Shown one piece after another: positions 26,034-38,796 of a stretch of 64,000 nucleotides of DNA. The first letter of the stretch is position 1, and every line of letters begins with the position of its first letter. The translations under genes were made by a program, and so were the position numbers. Source of the stretch: Chionoecetes opilio. Taxonomy: Eukaryota > Arthropoda > Malacostraca > Decapoda > Majidae. Under the pieces are notes generated by a model. It searched no databases, was not told the DNA's origin, and saw only the letters and a list, made by a program, of their open reading frames with translations. The stretch spans positions 82,501-146,500 of the forward strand of contig JACEEZ010007196.1 in NCBI GenBank assembly GCA_016584305.1, written 5' to 3'.

Positions 26034-26222
26034 GGTGAACTATATTTTTCTGGTAGATTTTAATGAGTTTAGGAACAATTTGAAGTTTGTTTTTCTTGAA
26101 AATCACTAGTTTTTCATAGGTGAGCTCAAGGAGGTAAAAAAAAAGTGATTACCGACAAAAACAAACTTCAAATTCTTTGAAAACACATCAAGATCTATCA
26201 GAAATGTATAGTTTAATCTGAA
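26034..26222. mobile_element. Palindromic MITE about 190 bp, unit copy 1
   Basis: Arms of about 75 bp: gaactatatttttctggtag ... aatttgaagtttgtttttct, inverted as acaaacttcaaattctttga ... ctatcagaaatgtatagttt. The spacer is tcataggtgagctcaaggag. No coding. Copy 2 is at 37734-37922. Confidence 0.85.
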
Positions 26223-26369
26223 AAAGGAGAGGATTGATCAAAGGAATCGGTCAATACTCCGCAGGAGTTGGTGGGCTCCACAGGCCTTACAAATTACTTT
26301 CTCTATTATTTTCGGCTCGATATAATGTGCAGTAGTACAGTAATACACTTCCAGAAACCATAAATAGAA

Positions 26370-27075
26370 CACTTATTGGTAATAATGGATGAGGACTTAA
26401 CGGTCGTTTTCAAAGACACCGACTATTTTTTCCTGGCCTACAAGGTGCTTTTTCTAATGGTGATAGTTTTATTTTGCGCAAACCCATAAAAAAAATTATA
26501 AATAAAAAAAATCATCACCCAATTTCATGGTACCGTTTCCATTAAAAATACTGTATCTCCATCAGAAAAAGCACTAAAATTTGGCCTGGAAAAATTTGTC
26601 AGGGTCTTATAGGTTTTAATGAAACCTAACCTAACCTTATAGGTTTTCATGAAACCTAACCTTATAGGTTTTCATGAAACCAAACCTAACCTTAAAGGTT
26701 TTAATGAAACTTAACTTAACCTTAAAGGTTTTAATGAAACCTAACCTAACCTTGACCACAAAGTATACCTAACCTAACCTTATAGGTTTCATTAAAACCT
26801 ATAAGGTTAGGATAGGTTTCATTAAAATCTATAAGACCCTGACTAATTTTTCCCGGCCAAGTTTTAGTGCTTTTTCTGATAGAGATACAGTGTTTTTAAT
26901 GGAAATGGCATCATACAATTCGGTGATTTTTTTTTTTTTTTTTTTTTTTTTAACTATGGGTTTGCGCAAAATAAAACTATTTCCACTCGTCCATTATTAC
27001 CGAAAAAACACCCATTGTAGGCCAGGGAAAAATAGCCGGTGTCTCTGAAAACGACCGCAAAGTCCTCGACCATTA
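26370..27075. repeat. Large foldback centred on an AACCT array, unit copy 1
   Basis: Arms of about 240-270 bp: attggtaataatggatgagg ... caaagacaccgactattttt on the left, inverted as aaaatagccggtgtctctga ... tccattattaccg on the right. The centre (26605-26825) is a palindromic run of cctaacctaacc and ataggtttcattaaaacc. No ORF. Copy 2 is at 38070-38775. Confidence 0.9.
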
Positions 27076-27095
27076 TAACCCACTTATTTTCGGTA

Positions 27096-27640
27096 TTATT
27101 TTACGACAGGACCAAACTTCCCTACACAATTGGTAGCATGGTTTTTGTTTACCTTATTGTATTCTAAGAGACATTTTCTGAGCTTTCCGTCGCAAATCAA
27201 TAGTTTCGGAGATATAGAACATTTTAGGTGGGAGGAGGAATAAGTCTCCTTGCATACAAAATGCCTCCCTCTTCCTCTTCTTGTGACCTGCATCGCTTTG
27301 TTTGGTATTTTATTAAACTTTTATTATTGGACCAGTTAGGTTAAAGGTTAGGTAAGGTAAGGTAAGGTTAGTTAGGTTAGGTTAGGTTTAGGTAAGGTAA
27401 GGTTAGGTTAGGTTAGATAAGGGTGCGCCTCCGAACAAAGCGATGCAGGTCACAAGAAGAGGAAGAGGGAGGCATTTTGTAAACAAGGAGACTTATTCTT
27501 CCTCCCACCTAAATGTTCATATCTCCGAACTATTGATTTGCGACGGAAAGCTCAGAGAAATGTCTCTTAGAATACAATAAGGTAAACAAAAACCATGCTC
27601 CCTATTGTGTAGGGAAGTTTGGTCCTATCGTAAAAATGTA
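27096..27640. repeat. Second foldback centred on a TTAGG-type array, unit copy 1
   Basis: Arms of about 215 bp: ggaccaaacttccctacaca ... ttgtgacctgcatcgctttg, inverted as aaagcgatgcaggtcacaag ... ctattgtgtagggaagtttg. The centre at 27330-27425 is a ggttaggtaaggtaaggt array. The 65 aa ORFs on each arm are mirror images of each other and not genes. Copy 2 is at 38797-39345. Confidence 0.9.
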
Positions 27641-28358
27641 CCTTATTTTCATATAATTATTGCTGAGTTAAGGCTGGTTCACACTGAGGTTTTTTCGTCA
27701 TTTTTGTAAACAGAGAAGTCTGTCTCTTGCGGGCTGGTGCGGAGATTACGTTCACACACACAATTCGTTTCGGTCGACAAATCTTCTTCTTCTTGTGACC
27801 TTTTCTGCTTAGGTAGTATCGCCAAAGACACTCTACGTTGTAGTGTCTTTGGTATCGCTTTGTAGGTCGTCTGTCAAGCTCGTGCTGACGACCAGGGTCG
27901 TCCCTGACTTCCCGTGCCTGACCTGCAGGGTCAGGGGTCACGTCGAGCTACAAGGGCTAGGGGCTAGGGGCTGGCTTGTGTGTATTTGGCGCGCGAAAGA
28001 TAAGTTTTCGCGCACTTTATTATGAAGTAGTATTGATAGTTTCATTTTTTCCTTGATATCATCTACTAAATCAAACCCCACGTCTAACCTAACATAATCT
28101 GATTTAAACTAACAACTGTTTATGGCTAGCTAAAATGGAAAATCGCCAATCGCCATTGGCATGGGAAATTGGGATTCAAATTAAGGATGAAAAGATCTGC
28201 ACGATGATGTAAGTTAAATTTGTTAGTTTTTAGTGTCCAATTCCGAAATTATGCCAATAATTGGGGTGAGTGGGGAAGAGGGACGTGCTGGCTTCTGCGT
28301 TTATTTGAATTTGGCACGAGAAATTCTCGGCAACTCGGTCGATAAAAGACCGAGTGAA
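27641..28358. other. Right end of the unit, with hairpins
   Basis: A second element-end-like motif (ttaaggctggttcacactga) lies at 27666-27686. A perfect 11 bp stem CCAAAGACACT/AGTGTCTTTGG lies at 27822-27852. gctaggggctaggggctgg lies at 27956-27974 and ctcggtcgataaaagaccgag at 28334-28354. Parts return inverted at 49740-50215. No gene supported. Confidence 0.6.
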
Positions 28359-28977
28359 GCGGCTATCACATGGTGCGTTTCGTCGAACTTGCCATTTGGT
28401 TGGACTGTTTGGTCGAACTTCGAGGGTCATTTCGCCGAACATGTTCGATGAAATGGTTTTGTGAAATTATACAAAATGTTGCACATACGTCGAACATACT
28501 CTGGGGTCAAAATAAGTCTATACTTTTTCTGTAAGTTATGAATAGTGTTAGCAATTATTAAGCATTGAAATGAACACCATCATATAATACGTTACAGTAA
28601 AATTAATACAGATCGGTCTATATTATATATGTGATAGATTTTCAAATTGAAGCAGTGATGCTTACATTTGCGGTAATNAACCATCAATTTTCCCTTTAAA
28701 ATCTTCCTATATAATTTAAAATCTATTTTTCTGTAACGTATTATATGATGGTGTTCATTCAATGCTTAATAATTGCTAACACATTTAAAAAACTCAGAAA
28801 GTATGACTTTATTTTGACCCAGGTATTTTTCAACGTATGTGCAACATTTGTATAATTTCACAAAACCATTTCACGAACATGTTTCGGCGAAATGACCCTC
28901 AAAGTTCGACAAACAGTCCCCAACCAAATGGCAAGTTCGACGAAACAGCCCGACGAAACGCACCGTGTGATAGCCGC
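28359..28977. mobile_element. Element E, palindromic copy E2 at the unit junction
   Basis: Both ends carry the same (right) end of element E, facing outward: 28359-28660 is inverted relative to 28740-28977. The centre (28650-28740) is poorly resolved and contains an N at 28678. It is either a foldback derivative of E or an assembly join between two copies of the locus. Confidence 0.75.
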
Positions 28978-29813
28978 TTTGCCCTACAGTGTTACCTTAA
29001 TATATTGGTAAATGTTTGTTATTGGGCAACCACCGATTTCGAGCCGAAACTTAGTTTTCCTGAATAGTTTTGGTGTGTTTTGAATTAATCTGGTTCTCGT
29101 TTTTGCCGGAAACCAATGTTTGTTTACATGGGTGGGGGGGGTGCCCGCCCTGCCGGCCCACTCCGAAAACCCATTGCCGGCCCACTCCGCAAACATGCCG
29201 GCCCACTCCGCAAACATTGCTAAGCTTCACACTGCCATAGTATTGGTAATTTTAGTTTTATCTCTATAATCTTCTGTTACTAAACCAAGCCCCACCTCTA
29301 ACCTAACCTAACCTAATCTGATTTAACCTAATTTAAAACTTTCTGGCTGAAATACTGGCAGATATTCGGTAGTACATGTAATGCCATTAATATTCGATTG
29401 CGCCATGGGAAATGGGGCTCAAAATACACAGAATGAAGAACGATACACGATAATGGAGGTAAGAGTCCTAGGACATTTGAAAGCCCACTACCGAAATAAT
29501 ACCATTATCTTTACTGCAAATTTTCCACAAAGTCTAAACACATAGCAGAAAATCAACAAAGGCATACTTACAACATTAAATCTAAGCTAAATGTCATAGG
29601 TAGATAATATTAAAATATAAAATTCGTGGAGCATCTTGCAATAAATGATGACCGATTTTGGTTACCCTACACATTTTCTCTACATTTTAACTAGTATAAT
29701 TTTCATTCACATTTACTGCACTGTAAATATTGTATTTGAGTACATGCTCAAGAAAAAATAGTTTTCCCCTGCCAAATTTTTTTTTTTAAATAACTTAATA
29801 AATTTATGAAAAG

Positions 29814-30129
29814 TACCGTATTTTACGGCTTATAAGACGCACTTTTTTGCTAAAAAAAATACCCCTGAAAAACACTCATGCGTCTTCCAAGACGAATGTT
29901 GTAGGAGGTTAGCTTAGGTAGCTATTCAATTCAGCCTCTTATATGATGTAACCTCAGTACATACCTGTTAAGAGTATTTAGAATACCATAAGACATTCAA
30001 ATCAACTACCAATCTGTCCTCACCCTGTGATGTAGCTACCTAAGCTAACCTCCACAACATTCGTCTTGGAAGACGCATGAGTATTTTCAGGGAAAAAAGT
30101 GTGGGCTTATAAAGCCGTAAAATACGGTA
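29814..30129. mobile_element. MITE with TACCGTATTTTACGG ends, unit copy 2
   Basis: Same element as 18129-18441, with a few indels (for example one base lost in ctccacaacattcg). Confidence 0.92.
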
Positions 30130-31132
30130 TTACCCACTATTATTATTGGTATCATTATGTGTTGTAGTTATTATTATTGTTGTTGCAGGTAATATTGGTG
30201 CTCCCAGATTTCCACAAAGGTGAGGTTCATGGACTGATGACGTGTTTCTATAGTAACATGTTGTTGCCTTTCTGCATCACTCTCTGGGATCTTCATCTCC
30301 ACAATAGTACTGCCACAAAATGTTACTTTACCAGTCCTATACTTTTATGGGAAGCACTTCATTGTTTTTTCTGGCTAGGAATCTCAACCAGTGGACATAT
30401 ATTTGTGTCTGTATTCTATATATTTCCATTTTTCAGGTAATTTTACTAAGAGGATCTTGTTTTCATGCAATATACCGTAAACTCTGGCTACAACGGACGA
30501 TTTGGGGGGGGGGGGTGATCCGATTTATGCGATAATCTGTTATATCCTAAGAAGTAGAAGGGTAGCTGAATTTGAAGCCCTTCTTGAAGGTAGGCAGGTA
30601 GGCAGGTCACACGTGGAACGAGAGGTAACACGAGTGAGAGCGCTAGGGCGAGGGAAAACCGCACGGTATAAGCAGTACATACTTTGATTATGAGGTAGTT
30701 TTAAATCTGCCTGAATTACCCTATTCTCCTCTCTCTCTCTCTCTCCTCGCTCTTACTTTTTACGTTTTTATCATTCAAAGCAATTTTTTTTTTTTTTTAA
30801 CTAGTAGTGGCAAAAATATATAAACAACAATAATAATAATGAGAAAATTGTTTTATTAATTCTTTCATTATTAATTTTACTTTCTGGAGGAGGAAGAGGA
30901 GGAGGAAATGCCAATGAAGAAGAGGAGGAGGAAGAGTGATAATGATAATAATAATGTATTTTTCTTCTAAGTCTGTTCATGCTGATGCATGCATGAACCT
31001 ATTATCACCTCTCCCCCTCTTTTTAATATTTCCCTCTTTAATCTGTGAAATAAAACATTGAACACCAATTCATGGATTGGCTTTATTCTTAACAACACCT
31101 CCACAAGTGCCAAGTATATGCCTGGCAAGCCC

Positions 31133-32201
31133 TCACCTACCACCACAAGCACAACCCACACACAGCCACTCCTCCTCACAGATGTGTCTGGATATGCCTG
31201 CAACACGGCCCTTGGTAGGAAAACACTTGCCGCAAACATCACACTTGTACTTCCTCTCACCAGTGTGGATGAGCATGTGTTTGTTAAGATTGCCCTTCAG
31301 GGGAAATGTTTTCCCACACTCCTGACACTCAAAGTTTCTCTCACCAGTGTGGGTGACCATGTGTATGTTAAGATGCTCTTGTGGGTAAATGTTGCCCTAC
31401 ACTCCTGACACTCAAAGTTTCTCTCACCAGTGTGGATGACCATGTGTTTGTTAAGACTGCCCTTCTGGGTAAATGTTTCCCACACTCTTGACACTACAAG
31501 TCTCTCAAAACCATTGTGGGTGAGCATGTGTCTGTTAAGATGGCCCTTCTGAGCAAATGTTTTCCTACACTCCTGGCACTCTAAGTTTCTCTCACCAGTG
31601 TGGGTGAGGATGTGTGTGTTAAGTTTACTCTTGTAGGTAAATGTTTTCTTACACTCCTGGCACTCAAAAGCAAGGTTTCTCTCACCAGTGTGGGTGAGGA
31701 TGTGTGTGTTAAGACAGCTCTTTTTGGTAAATTTTTTCCTACACTCCTGACACTCAAAGTTTCTCTCACCAGTGTGGGTGACCATATGTTTGTTAAGACT
31801 GCTCTTGCAGGCAAATGTTTTACCACACTCCTGACACTCAAAGTTTCTCTCACCAGTGTGGGTGAGGGCATGTGTTTTTTAAGAATGCTCTTGCGGGCAA
31901 ATGTTTTACCACACTCCTGACACTCAAAGTTTCTCTCACCAGTGTGGGTGAGCATGTGTGAGCTAAGATGGCTCTTCTGGGCAAATGTTTTCCCACACTC
32001 CTGACACTCAAAGTCTCTCTCGCCAGTGTGGGTGAGCATGTGGCTCCTAAGAGCACTCTTATTAGTGAACACTTTGCCACAGTGGTCACACCTCAGCTCA
32101 GGTCTCTTGCGTGTATGGCTGAGGACGTGTCCAGTAATGGCAGACTTGCTGGAGCACACTTTGCCACAGTGGTCACAAGTGTAGGTCCTCACGCCCTCCA
32201 T
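31133..32201 (-). pseudogene. C2H2 zinc-finger protein, 12 fingers, unit copy 2
   Basis: Twelve C2H2 fingers can be counted from their Cys-pair positions, spaced about 84 bp. The ATG at 32201 (MEGVRTYTCDHCGK) opens two fingers of CDHCGK type, then nine of the [10 protein letters not shown] type with HTGERNFE linkers, and a last [12 protein letters not shown] finger before a TGA at 31133. Such arrays bind DNA in the nucleus. No KRAB, BTB or ZAD domain is visible; a 5' exon could lie beyond 32201. Two net frameshifts (near 31865 and 31370) and one weak finger near 31486 break the frame. They may be errors, since the family signature is otherwise well kept. The finger order matches copy 1 exactly. 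Confidence 0.85.
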
Positions 32202-33359
32202 TGCAGCACTTCTTCTGCCAGCACACCCGTGGTGGGAGGCATCAGCTGGTCCTGCAGGAATCCCGGTGGAGGCCGGCCAGGCTGCCCTGGGGATGAATCA
32301 AGCGTTCCCTAATACAAGGGAAGCCGGGAGGAGTCCTGGCGTGGGCGCCGACCTGGACTGTTCCACTCAGCACCTGTAACATTGGTGGCCATCAGCACAC
32401 AAGCAGGCCAAGTGCTTCCTTTAAGGGTGCTTCCTGCTTCACCCTCAAGGTAACCCCTAGCCAGTGTTGCAGCCAAGGAGTAAGGCCAGCACTCTACACG
32501 GTGGAGGTGGAGTGGTGAGTGGCTAGTGACCTTCAATGCAGGCAAGTGTAGCTAAGCCTTGCACATCAGGCACAACCAATAATGAGTAATGGGGCAGATA
32601 ATGGGGGTGAGAGAGAGGGGCTGGCTGGCTCTCTCTCTCTCATAGTTAAGATGCAAGGACAGAATAATGAAACATGAATATTCTTCTATTCAATTGATAT
32701 CTGCTCAGGAATGTGTACATACAGTGCATATGCAAAAATAAACTATAGGTACTGTAAATAATTTTCATTAAATCAATACATACACATAAAAAGAGAGAGA
32801 GGGGGACAAAAGAGGTCAATCCCTCCCATGGGATACAGACAAGTGACTGCTTCCCTCCAGCCCACCTGTCCATAAGGGCTAATTTGCCATGGACATCACA
32901 TCTTTATTTAAAGAAAAATAACTACTTCATGTCATTAATAGAAAATATATTTCCTGAAACCATTTCCGTTGAATATGAAAAGTACTTAAGTGCAAAACCG
33001 TCTGTGTAACTACTACCTAGTGTGTTTTTAGATCCGGGGTGGTTTTTATAAAGAATCTTGCTACTCTTAGCTACTCAGAGCATTTTGAGTTGCTCTGAGT
33101 GGCAAATTTTTTGTTATGAGCTACTCTCAAGTGGCCAAAATGCTATGAGTGGCGGGACCGGCCCAGAGCAACTCAGATAACGCTTCTGAGTTGCTATGAG
33201 TAAGGAAAAACAAGCTTCTATTTTAGCTTGTTAGGCAAAGCTCTAGCCCTGCAGAGTATATGAAATAAGTGTTTGCTGCCTCGAAGAAGCCGCTCAAGGT
33301 AAACAAAAGCGAGACGTGACGGAGGAAGGACGCGAAGAAAGGTCAAGAAGACGAGGACC

Positions 33360-34515
33360 AGTTTTCTGGTGTCGTGTGAGCAGCAGTCTGTTTACGAGGT
33401 GCAGTCTGCCTTTGTTTACTAACAAAAGAAAACGCGAATTGCGCATGCGTTGAGGCGAATATTTACTAATATTGACTTCTTGATCAACAAAGGCATGTCC
33501 AGGCATCCTACAACAACAAACCCATCTATATTTGTCAACAAAAAGGGGGGGGCACGAACTGAGCATGCGCGGAGGTGAAAGTTTACTAACATAGACTTGT
33601 TATCATCAGAAGCAATTCCAGGAACACTCGCCGACGTGAAAAAATTGGAACACTCACCAGCGTGGGCGAGAATTCCTATCGGCGACAGTTATAGGTAGGG
33701 TTTTGAGCATATATGATTTATGAGGCATTCAATTTCATACAGAAATGTCCTGTGAGCAGGAGATGGGGCCCTAACCACCGTGTTCAAGAATGCAATCTGC
33801 CCCAAACAGGTATCATATTCATCATTTAGGGGAGGCAGTAGCAGAGTGGTTAAGCGGTCTCCGACTGGCGTTCTCGGTGACCCGAGTTCGATCCCCGACG
33901 AAAACCAAAACCTTTCTGCACCGTCGAGTGGCCTAAGAACACCCACATGCCCTGCCCATTAACTCTACCTTCGATTGCGAATGCATCGGAGGACGCAGGG
34001 GGGCGGCATGAGCCTCTAATCACAGGTGTCACTATAAAAATCCTGCCTGCGCCACCACGGGCGAGGACCAATCATCACAGCCCTCAAGTGAACCTCCAGA
34101 GCCTACCATCTGAGCCCTGGGTCACCACTGCCTACAGGCGCTATAGGCACAAATGTATATATATAAAAAAAAAAAAAAAAAAAAAAAAAAAGATACAAAT
34201 CAAAATAGTATTTTCTTTATAATTAGCAAGATGCTGTATTCCGTAAATTTACTCATGATTCACTGCATAAAGGCTATTTAATGGTCCTTCACAGCAGTAT
34301 TACAAAAAGCAGAGCGCATTATTCAATTCATGAATGTTTTTCCTATGAAAGAATAGAACAGTATGCCCTCCCCTACTCGAGCGGACATTCAGTCACAAGT
34401 GACAAGATGTACACACAGTACCGTATGACAAGCGGTTCGGCTTTGTTGATCACAAGTCTTTGTTTGTAAACGGACTGCACCTCGTAAGCAAACTGCTGCT
34501 CACACGACACCGGTC
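33360..34515. repeat. Inverted-repeat element with an inserted SINE, unit copy 2
   Basis: Counterpart of 21655-22806: the arm at 33366-33430 returns inverted at 34447-34512. SINE L copy 3 lies inside. Confidence 0.7.
33829..34191 (+). mobile_element. tRNA-derived SINE family L, copy 3
   Basis: Same insertion as 22118-22479. The head is cleaner here: ggcagtagcagagtggttaa and gagttcgatccccg, with a poly-A tail ending at 34191. Confidence 0.94.
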
Positions 34516-34897
34516 AAGTGGTGATGCGGCGACAGAATGCATTGGCGGTGAATTGACCGAGCAGGAATACCGATCACCCCTGACCTTGTCAGAGATAAGA
34601 GTGCAAGTGGGACCCAGAGGAACCAAGGTATTTCCCCATTGGTGGTTATCTCACGCTGCCCGGCCACTGGACGTACATGTGCTGGCGATGACCTGGGTGT
34701 GCTCCACTGATTTCAAGGACGAAACTTTATTTTTCTGAATAATCTTTATATGTTTTGAATTAATCTGGCACTCGGTCTTGGTGAAAATCATGTTTGTTTA
34801 CAGGTGTGGACGGCCCACCCCGCCCCTCCAGGCTCGCCCCGCAAACATCCCGCTCAGCTTCGCACTCCCGTAGTATTGATTTTTTCTTATTTGTATA

Positions 34898-37423
34898 CAG
34901 GGAGGTCCCGAAGATACGAGCAGTTAGGTTCCACCTGGCATACTCGTAAAGCGAAATCTCGTATAAACGAAACACATAACTAATGGTAAAATATAGGTTT
35001 GGTTCCAGGACCCCATCAATTTAAAAAAAAAAAAATTCAAGCTAAAATAAACTATATAGCCAAACACAACAAACTCTCAAATATAGGGCTTCATATACCA
35101 CACACCGCACACACACACAAAACACAGTGAATTAAGAGTGTGACAGCACAGTAGGACAGAGCACAAATAAGTCACAATAAGCACATTAAGTAAACCACCA
35201 AATCACTAAAATACGACTCACAAGGCACAATACATACAAGCAACAAAGACGTTGTATGTTACTCTTGGGGGACGCCGCGTGATACACTAGACTCGAGAGG
35301 GTACGGTAGGTAAGGGACAAGGGAGGGGTGCGCAGACCTCTTCCACTGCCACAAACTCGTCTCTGTGCACCTGAATCATTGTACATTGTCCAGGGTTGTG
35401 AATTTTTGTAGGCCACATTGTCGTACCGAGCACCAGAATTATCATATTTTTGTCCAAGCGTCGCTTCGCTCGCTTGGACACCTATTTCAGCCGAAATCAG
35501 GTGTCATATAGGCTTGTAAAATGTTTCCACGAATGTGTGGGCAAGAAAGATACAGGCACAAAGGAAGAAATTTGGCACAGAAAGTTATATTTCGTCTCTT
35601 TAACTCATTGTCCAAGCGAGCGAAGCGAGCTTTTAGCATTTATAGCTAAAATTTGTTAATATATTGTGCCTGGCGACATTAGTGCAGTGGCGAAAGTAGT
35701 GCATTAGTGCAGTGGAAATAAAATGTGTTCGTAGCCTTCACAACAACAGTGTCTTTAGCGTTGCCGAGAGGCAGGCCACTTCTGTTAGGCCTCATATAAC
35801 CACTATAACTCGTGTTTCTAATGCCGTTATAGGTGTTATTTAGGTTAGCGTGAAGTTATATACGTGGTAGGGTGTGTGAGGTGTTAAATATGCCATTTCA
35901 GCCGTGGGTACAGAGAGGAAGAATAACAATTATGAAATACCACCACCACCACCACCACAACCATCAGATTGATTCGTACAACCTAGGTAAAATCATATAG
36001 TCAGTATGACTTTATAATTTTAGTAAATAACTTTTAATTACTTTAGTAAATATTTACTAAAATTATAAACATTTACTGACTACATATATGATTTTACCAA
36101 AGGTTGTACGATAATTAATCAATCTGAAAATAACGTGCAGACTGGCCAACGACTGCTCGAGACTGGTATTAGCAGAGGTAGGAAGTCTCCAGGCTCGTTA
36201 TTATTGTTTGGTATGCTATGAAATATCATTTCTCTAGGTGAATGTAGACATATGATTGCATTTGGATGGAATCATTCATATATATGAGTAAAGAGATGAA
36301 ATACAAGCAAGGGACTCATCCACGTCTGGCAGCACGGCCTTTGGCAGCAGCAGCAGCAGCATGAGCCGGCCACTGAAGCCCGTGAGGTGGATATCAACAC
36401 CATTAGACCAAGGGAGATAGATGTCTTTGGTAATATTTAGTAGGGGAGCGAGAACCCCTTGAGGAATCCTATGATCCCTGGTGATATCCTATGGTGCTGT
36501 CACAGGCGTGGGAGCTGACTGTCTTCAGGAAGGCACAGGTGAGGCGAATGACGGCGGGGTTTACTCAAAAGTTTTGAGTGGCGGCGCCGCTGGAGCCGCC
36601 ACCTCCTCCGCCACAGTAGGTTTGGGCAGGATTAAAAGTCTTATTACTCGTTATTATACAACTTAGTGATTATGGTGTAATGTTATATACACGTGTCATT
36701 ATCTATATCAATGTAGCACCGTGTTTCACCTTAAATAAGGGTGATTTAAAGATGTTATGATGAGGCGCGACTGGCGGGGCAGAGTGATGGAGAAAAATTC
36801 TTGCCGCGGGGCCGCCCCATGACACGAATATTCCACTATTCAACCCACATACACACCTACCACCAAAACACTATCAACACAGGCTCCTTACTTATATATC
36901 TTACTATCTGATACATTAAAACTCCTTAAGTCCGAAAAAACTCCGCAAGCATTCCAAATAAAAACGAGAATTAGTTTGGGATGACGGGGACAAGGCGGAG
37001 AGAGGCAGTCTGGCATGCCATTCTTGCCCGGAAATATGTCTCGCTGACTTGTGATTGGTTGAGAAGTTTTAAAAACAGTTTATCATTGGCTGGTGACTGA
37101 TGATGAGCTTGATGACATCATTTATGTTTTATGTTTAATTAATGTGCAGTTATGTTATTTTGTGTGCTATTTCTCTTCAGAATGTTTTTTCTACAGAAAC
37201 AGGTAGTTACAGTGTAGGTAATATAGACGCTGTGTGTTTGTTGTGTTTGCTATAGTTAATTTAGCTTTATAAAACATAGTTTTTTTTTTTTTTTTTTTTT
37301 AATTGATGGGATCCTGGAACCAAACCTATATTTTACCATTAGTTATGTGTTTCGTTATACGAGATTTCGCTTTACGAGTATGCCAGGTGGAACCTAACTG
37401 CTCGTATCTTCAGGACCTCCCTG
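34898..37423. mobile_element. pogo/Tigger-like element, unit copy 2
   Basis: Counterpart of 23193-25728, with the same TIRs and interior. The nested small MITE is at about 35968-36125. No transposase ORF. Confidence 0.87.
35968..36125. mobile_element. Small nested MITE, unit copy 2
   Basis: Counterpart of 24267-24432, with the same arms and a slightly shorter core. Confidence 0.85.
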
Positions 37424-37424
37424 T

Positions 37425-37427
37425 CAT

Positions 37428-37471
<44 letters not shown>

Positions 37472-37520
37472 ATATATATTATATATATATCTATATATAT
37501 ATATATATATATATTATATA

Positions 37521-37606
<86 letters not shown>
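37425..37606. repeat. (TA)n microsatellite, unit copy 2
   Basis: Interrupted TA repeat next to the pogo-like right end; the Tyr-Ile ORFs across it are spurious. Confidence 0.95.
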
Positions 37607-37607
<1 letters not shown>

Positions 37608-37733
37608 GAATCCGAGCGGCCCTCCGACTTCAGGGCAGGTTCAGGCCCATGTGCAACAGGCCGATATTCCGTACGCAGTCCAGGTATACAGTGGTCTATG
37701 GTTAGGATAAGGTTGCGTTAGTTCAGTTTTATT

Positions 37734-37922
37734 GGTGAACTATATTTTTCTGGTAGATTTTAATGAGTTTAGGAACAATTTGAAGTTTGTTTTTCTTGAA
37801 AATCACTAGTTTTTCATAGGTGAGCTCAAGGAGGTAAAAAAAAAGTGATTACCGACAAAAACAAACTTCAAATTCTTTGAAAACACATCAAGATCTATCA
37901 GAAATGTATAGTTTAATCTGAA
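37734..37922. mobile_element. Palindromic MITE about 190 bp, unit copy 2
   Basis: Essentially identical to 26034-26222. Confidence 0.85.
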
Positions 37923-38069
37923 AAAGGAGAGGATTGATCAAAGGAATCGGTCAATACTCCGCAGGAGTTGGTGGGCTCCACAGGCCTTACAAATTACTTT
38001 CTCTATTATTTTCGGCTCGATATAATGTGCAGTAGTACAGTAATACACTTCCAGAAACCATAAATAGAA

Positions 38070-38775
38070 CACTTATTGGTAATAATGGATGAGGACTTAA
38101 CGGTCGTTTTCAAAGACACCGACTATTTTTTCCTGGCCTACAAGGTGCTTTTTTCTAATGGTGATAGTTTTATTTTGCGCAAACCCATAAAAAAAATTAT
38201 AAATAAAAAAAATCATCACCCAATTTCATGGTACCGTTTCCATTAAAAATACTGTATCTCCATCAGAAAAAGCACTAAAATTTGGCCTGGAAAAATTTGT
38301 CAGGGTCTTATAGGTTTTAATGAAACCTAACCTAACCTTATAGGTTTTCATGAAACCTAACCTTATAGGTTTTCATGAAACCAAACCTAACCTTAAAGGT
38401 TTTAATGAAACTTAACTTAACCTTAAAGGTTTTAATGAAACCTAACCTAACCTTGACCACAAAGTATACCTAACCTAACCTTATAGGTTTCATTAAAACC
38501 TATAAGGTTAGGATAGGTTTCATTAAAATCTATAAGACCCTGACTAATTTTTCCCGGCCAAGTTTTAGTGCTTTTTCTGATAGAGATACAGTGTTTTTAA
38601 TGGAAATGGCATCATACAATTCGGTGATTTTTTTTTTTTTTTTTTTTTTTTTAACTATGGGTTTGCGCAAAATAAAACTATTTCCACTCGTCCATTATTA
38701 CCGAAAAAACACCCATTGTAGGCCAGGGAAAAATAGCCGGTGTCTCTGAAAACGACCGCAAAGTCCTCGACCATT
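38070..38775. repeat. Large foldback centred on an AACCT array, unit copy 2
   Basis: Essentially identical to 26370-27075, with one extra T near 38150. Confidence 0.9.
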
Positions 38776-38796
38776 ATAACCCACTTATTTTCGGTA

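Larger units (their letters stand above)
17297..28358. repeat. 11.1 kb duplicated unit, copy 1
   Basis: The whole stretch matches 28978-40065 in direct orientation at an offset of about 11.7 kb. The left 8.5 kb differs by frequent small indels, mostly in homopolymers; the right 2.5 kb (25920-28358) is almost identical. Element E ends face it from both sides. Contents in order: a 26 bp triple repeat at 17470-17540, a MITE, the zinc-finger array, an inverted-repeat element with a SINE, a pogo-like element, a (TA)n tract, a small MITE and two foldbacks. Confidence 0.95.

Noticed and set aside
26600..27425. True chromosome end (telomere)
   Set aside because: The TTAGG-type arrays are short, imperfect, face both ways and sit inside foldbacks with long sequence on both sides.
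27096..27941. Conserved 65 aa and 94 aa proteins present in both units
   Set aside because: Conservation is explained by the recent duplication; the 65 aa ORF lies in a palindrome arm, and neither has a domain.
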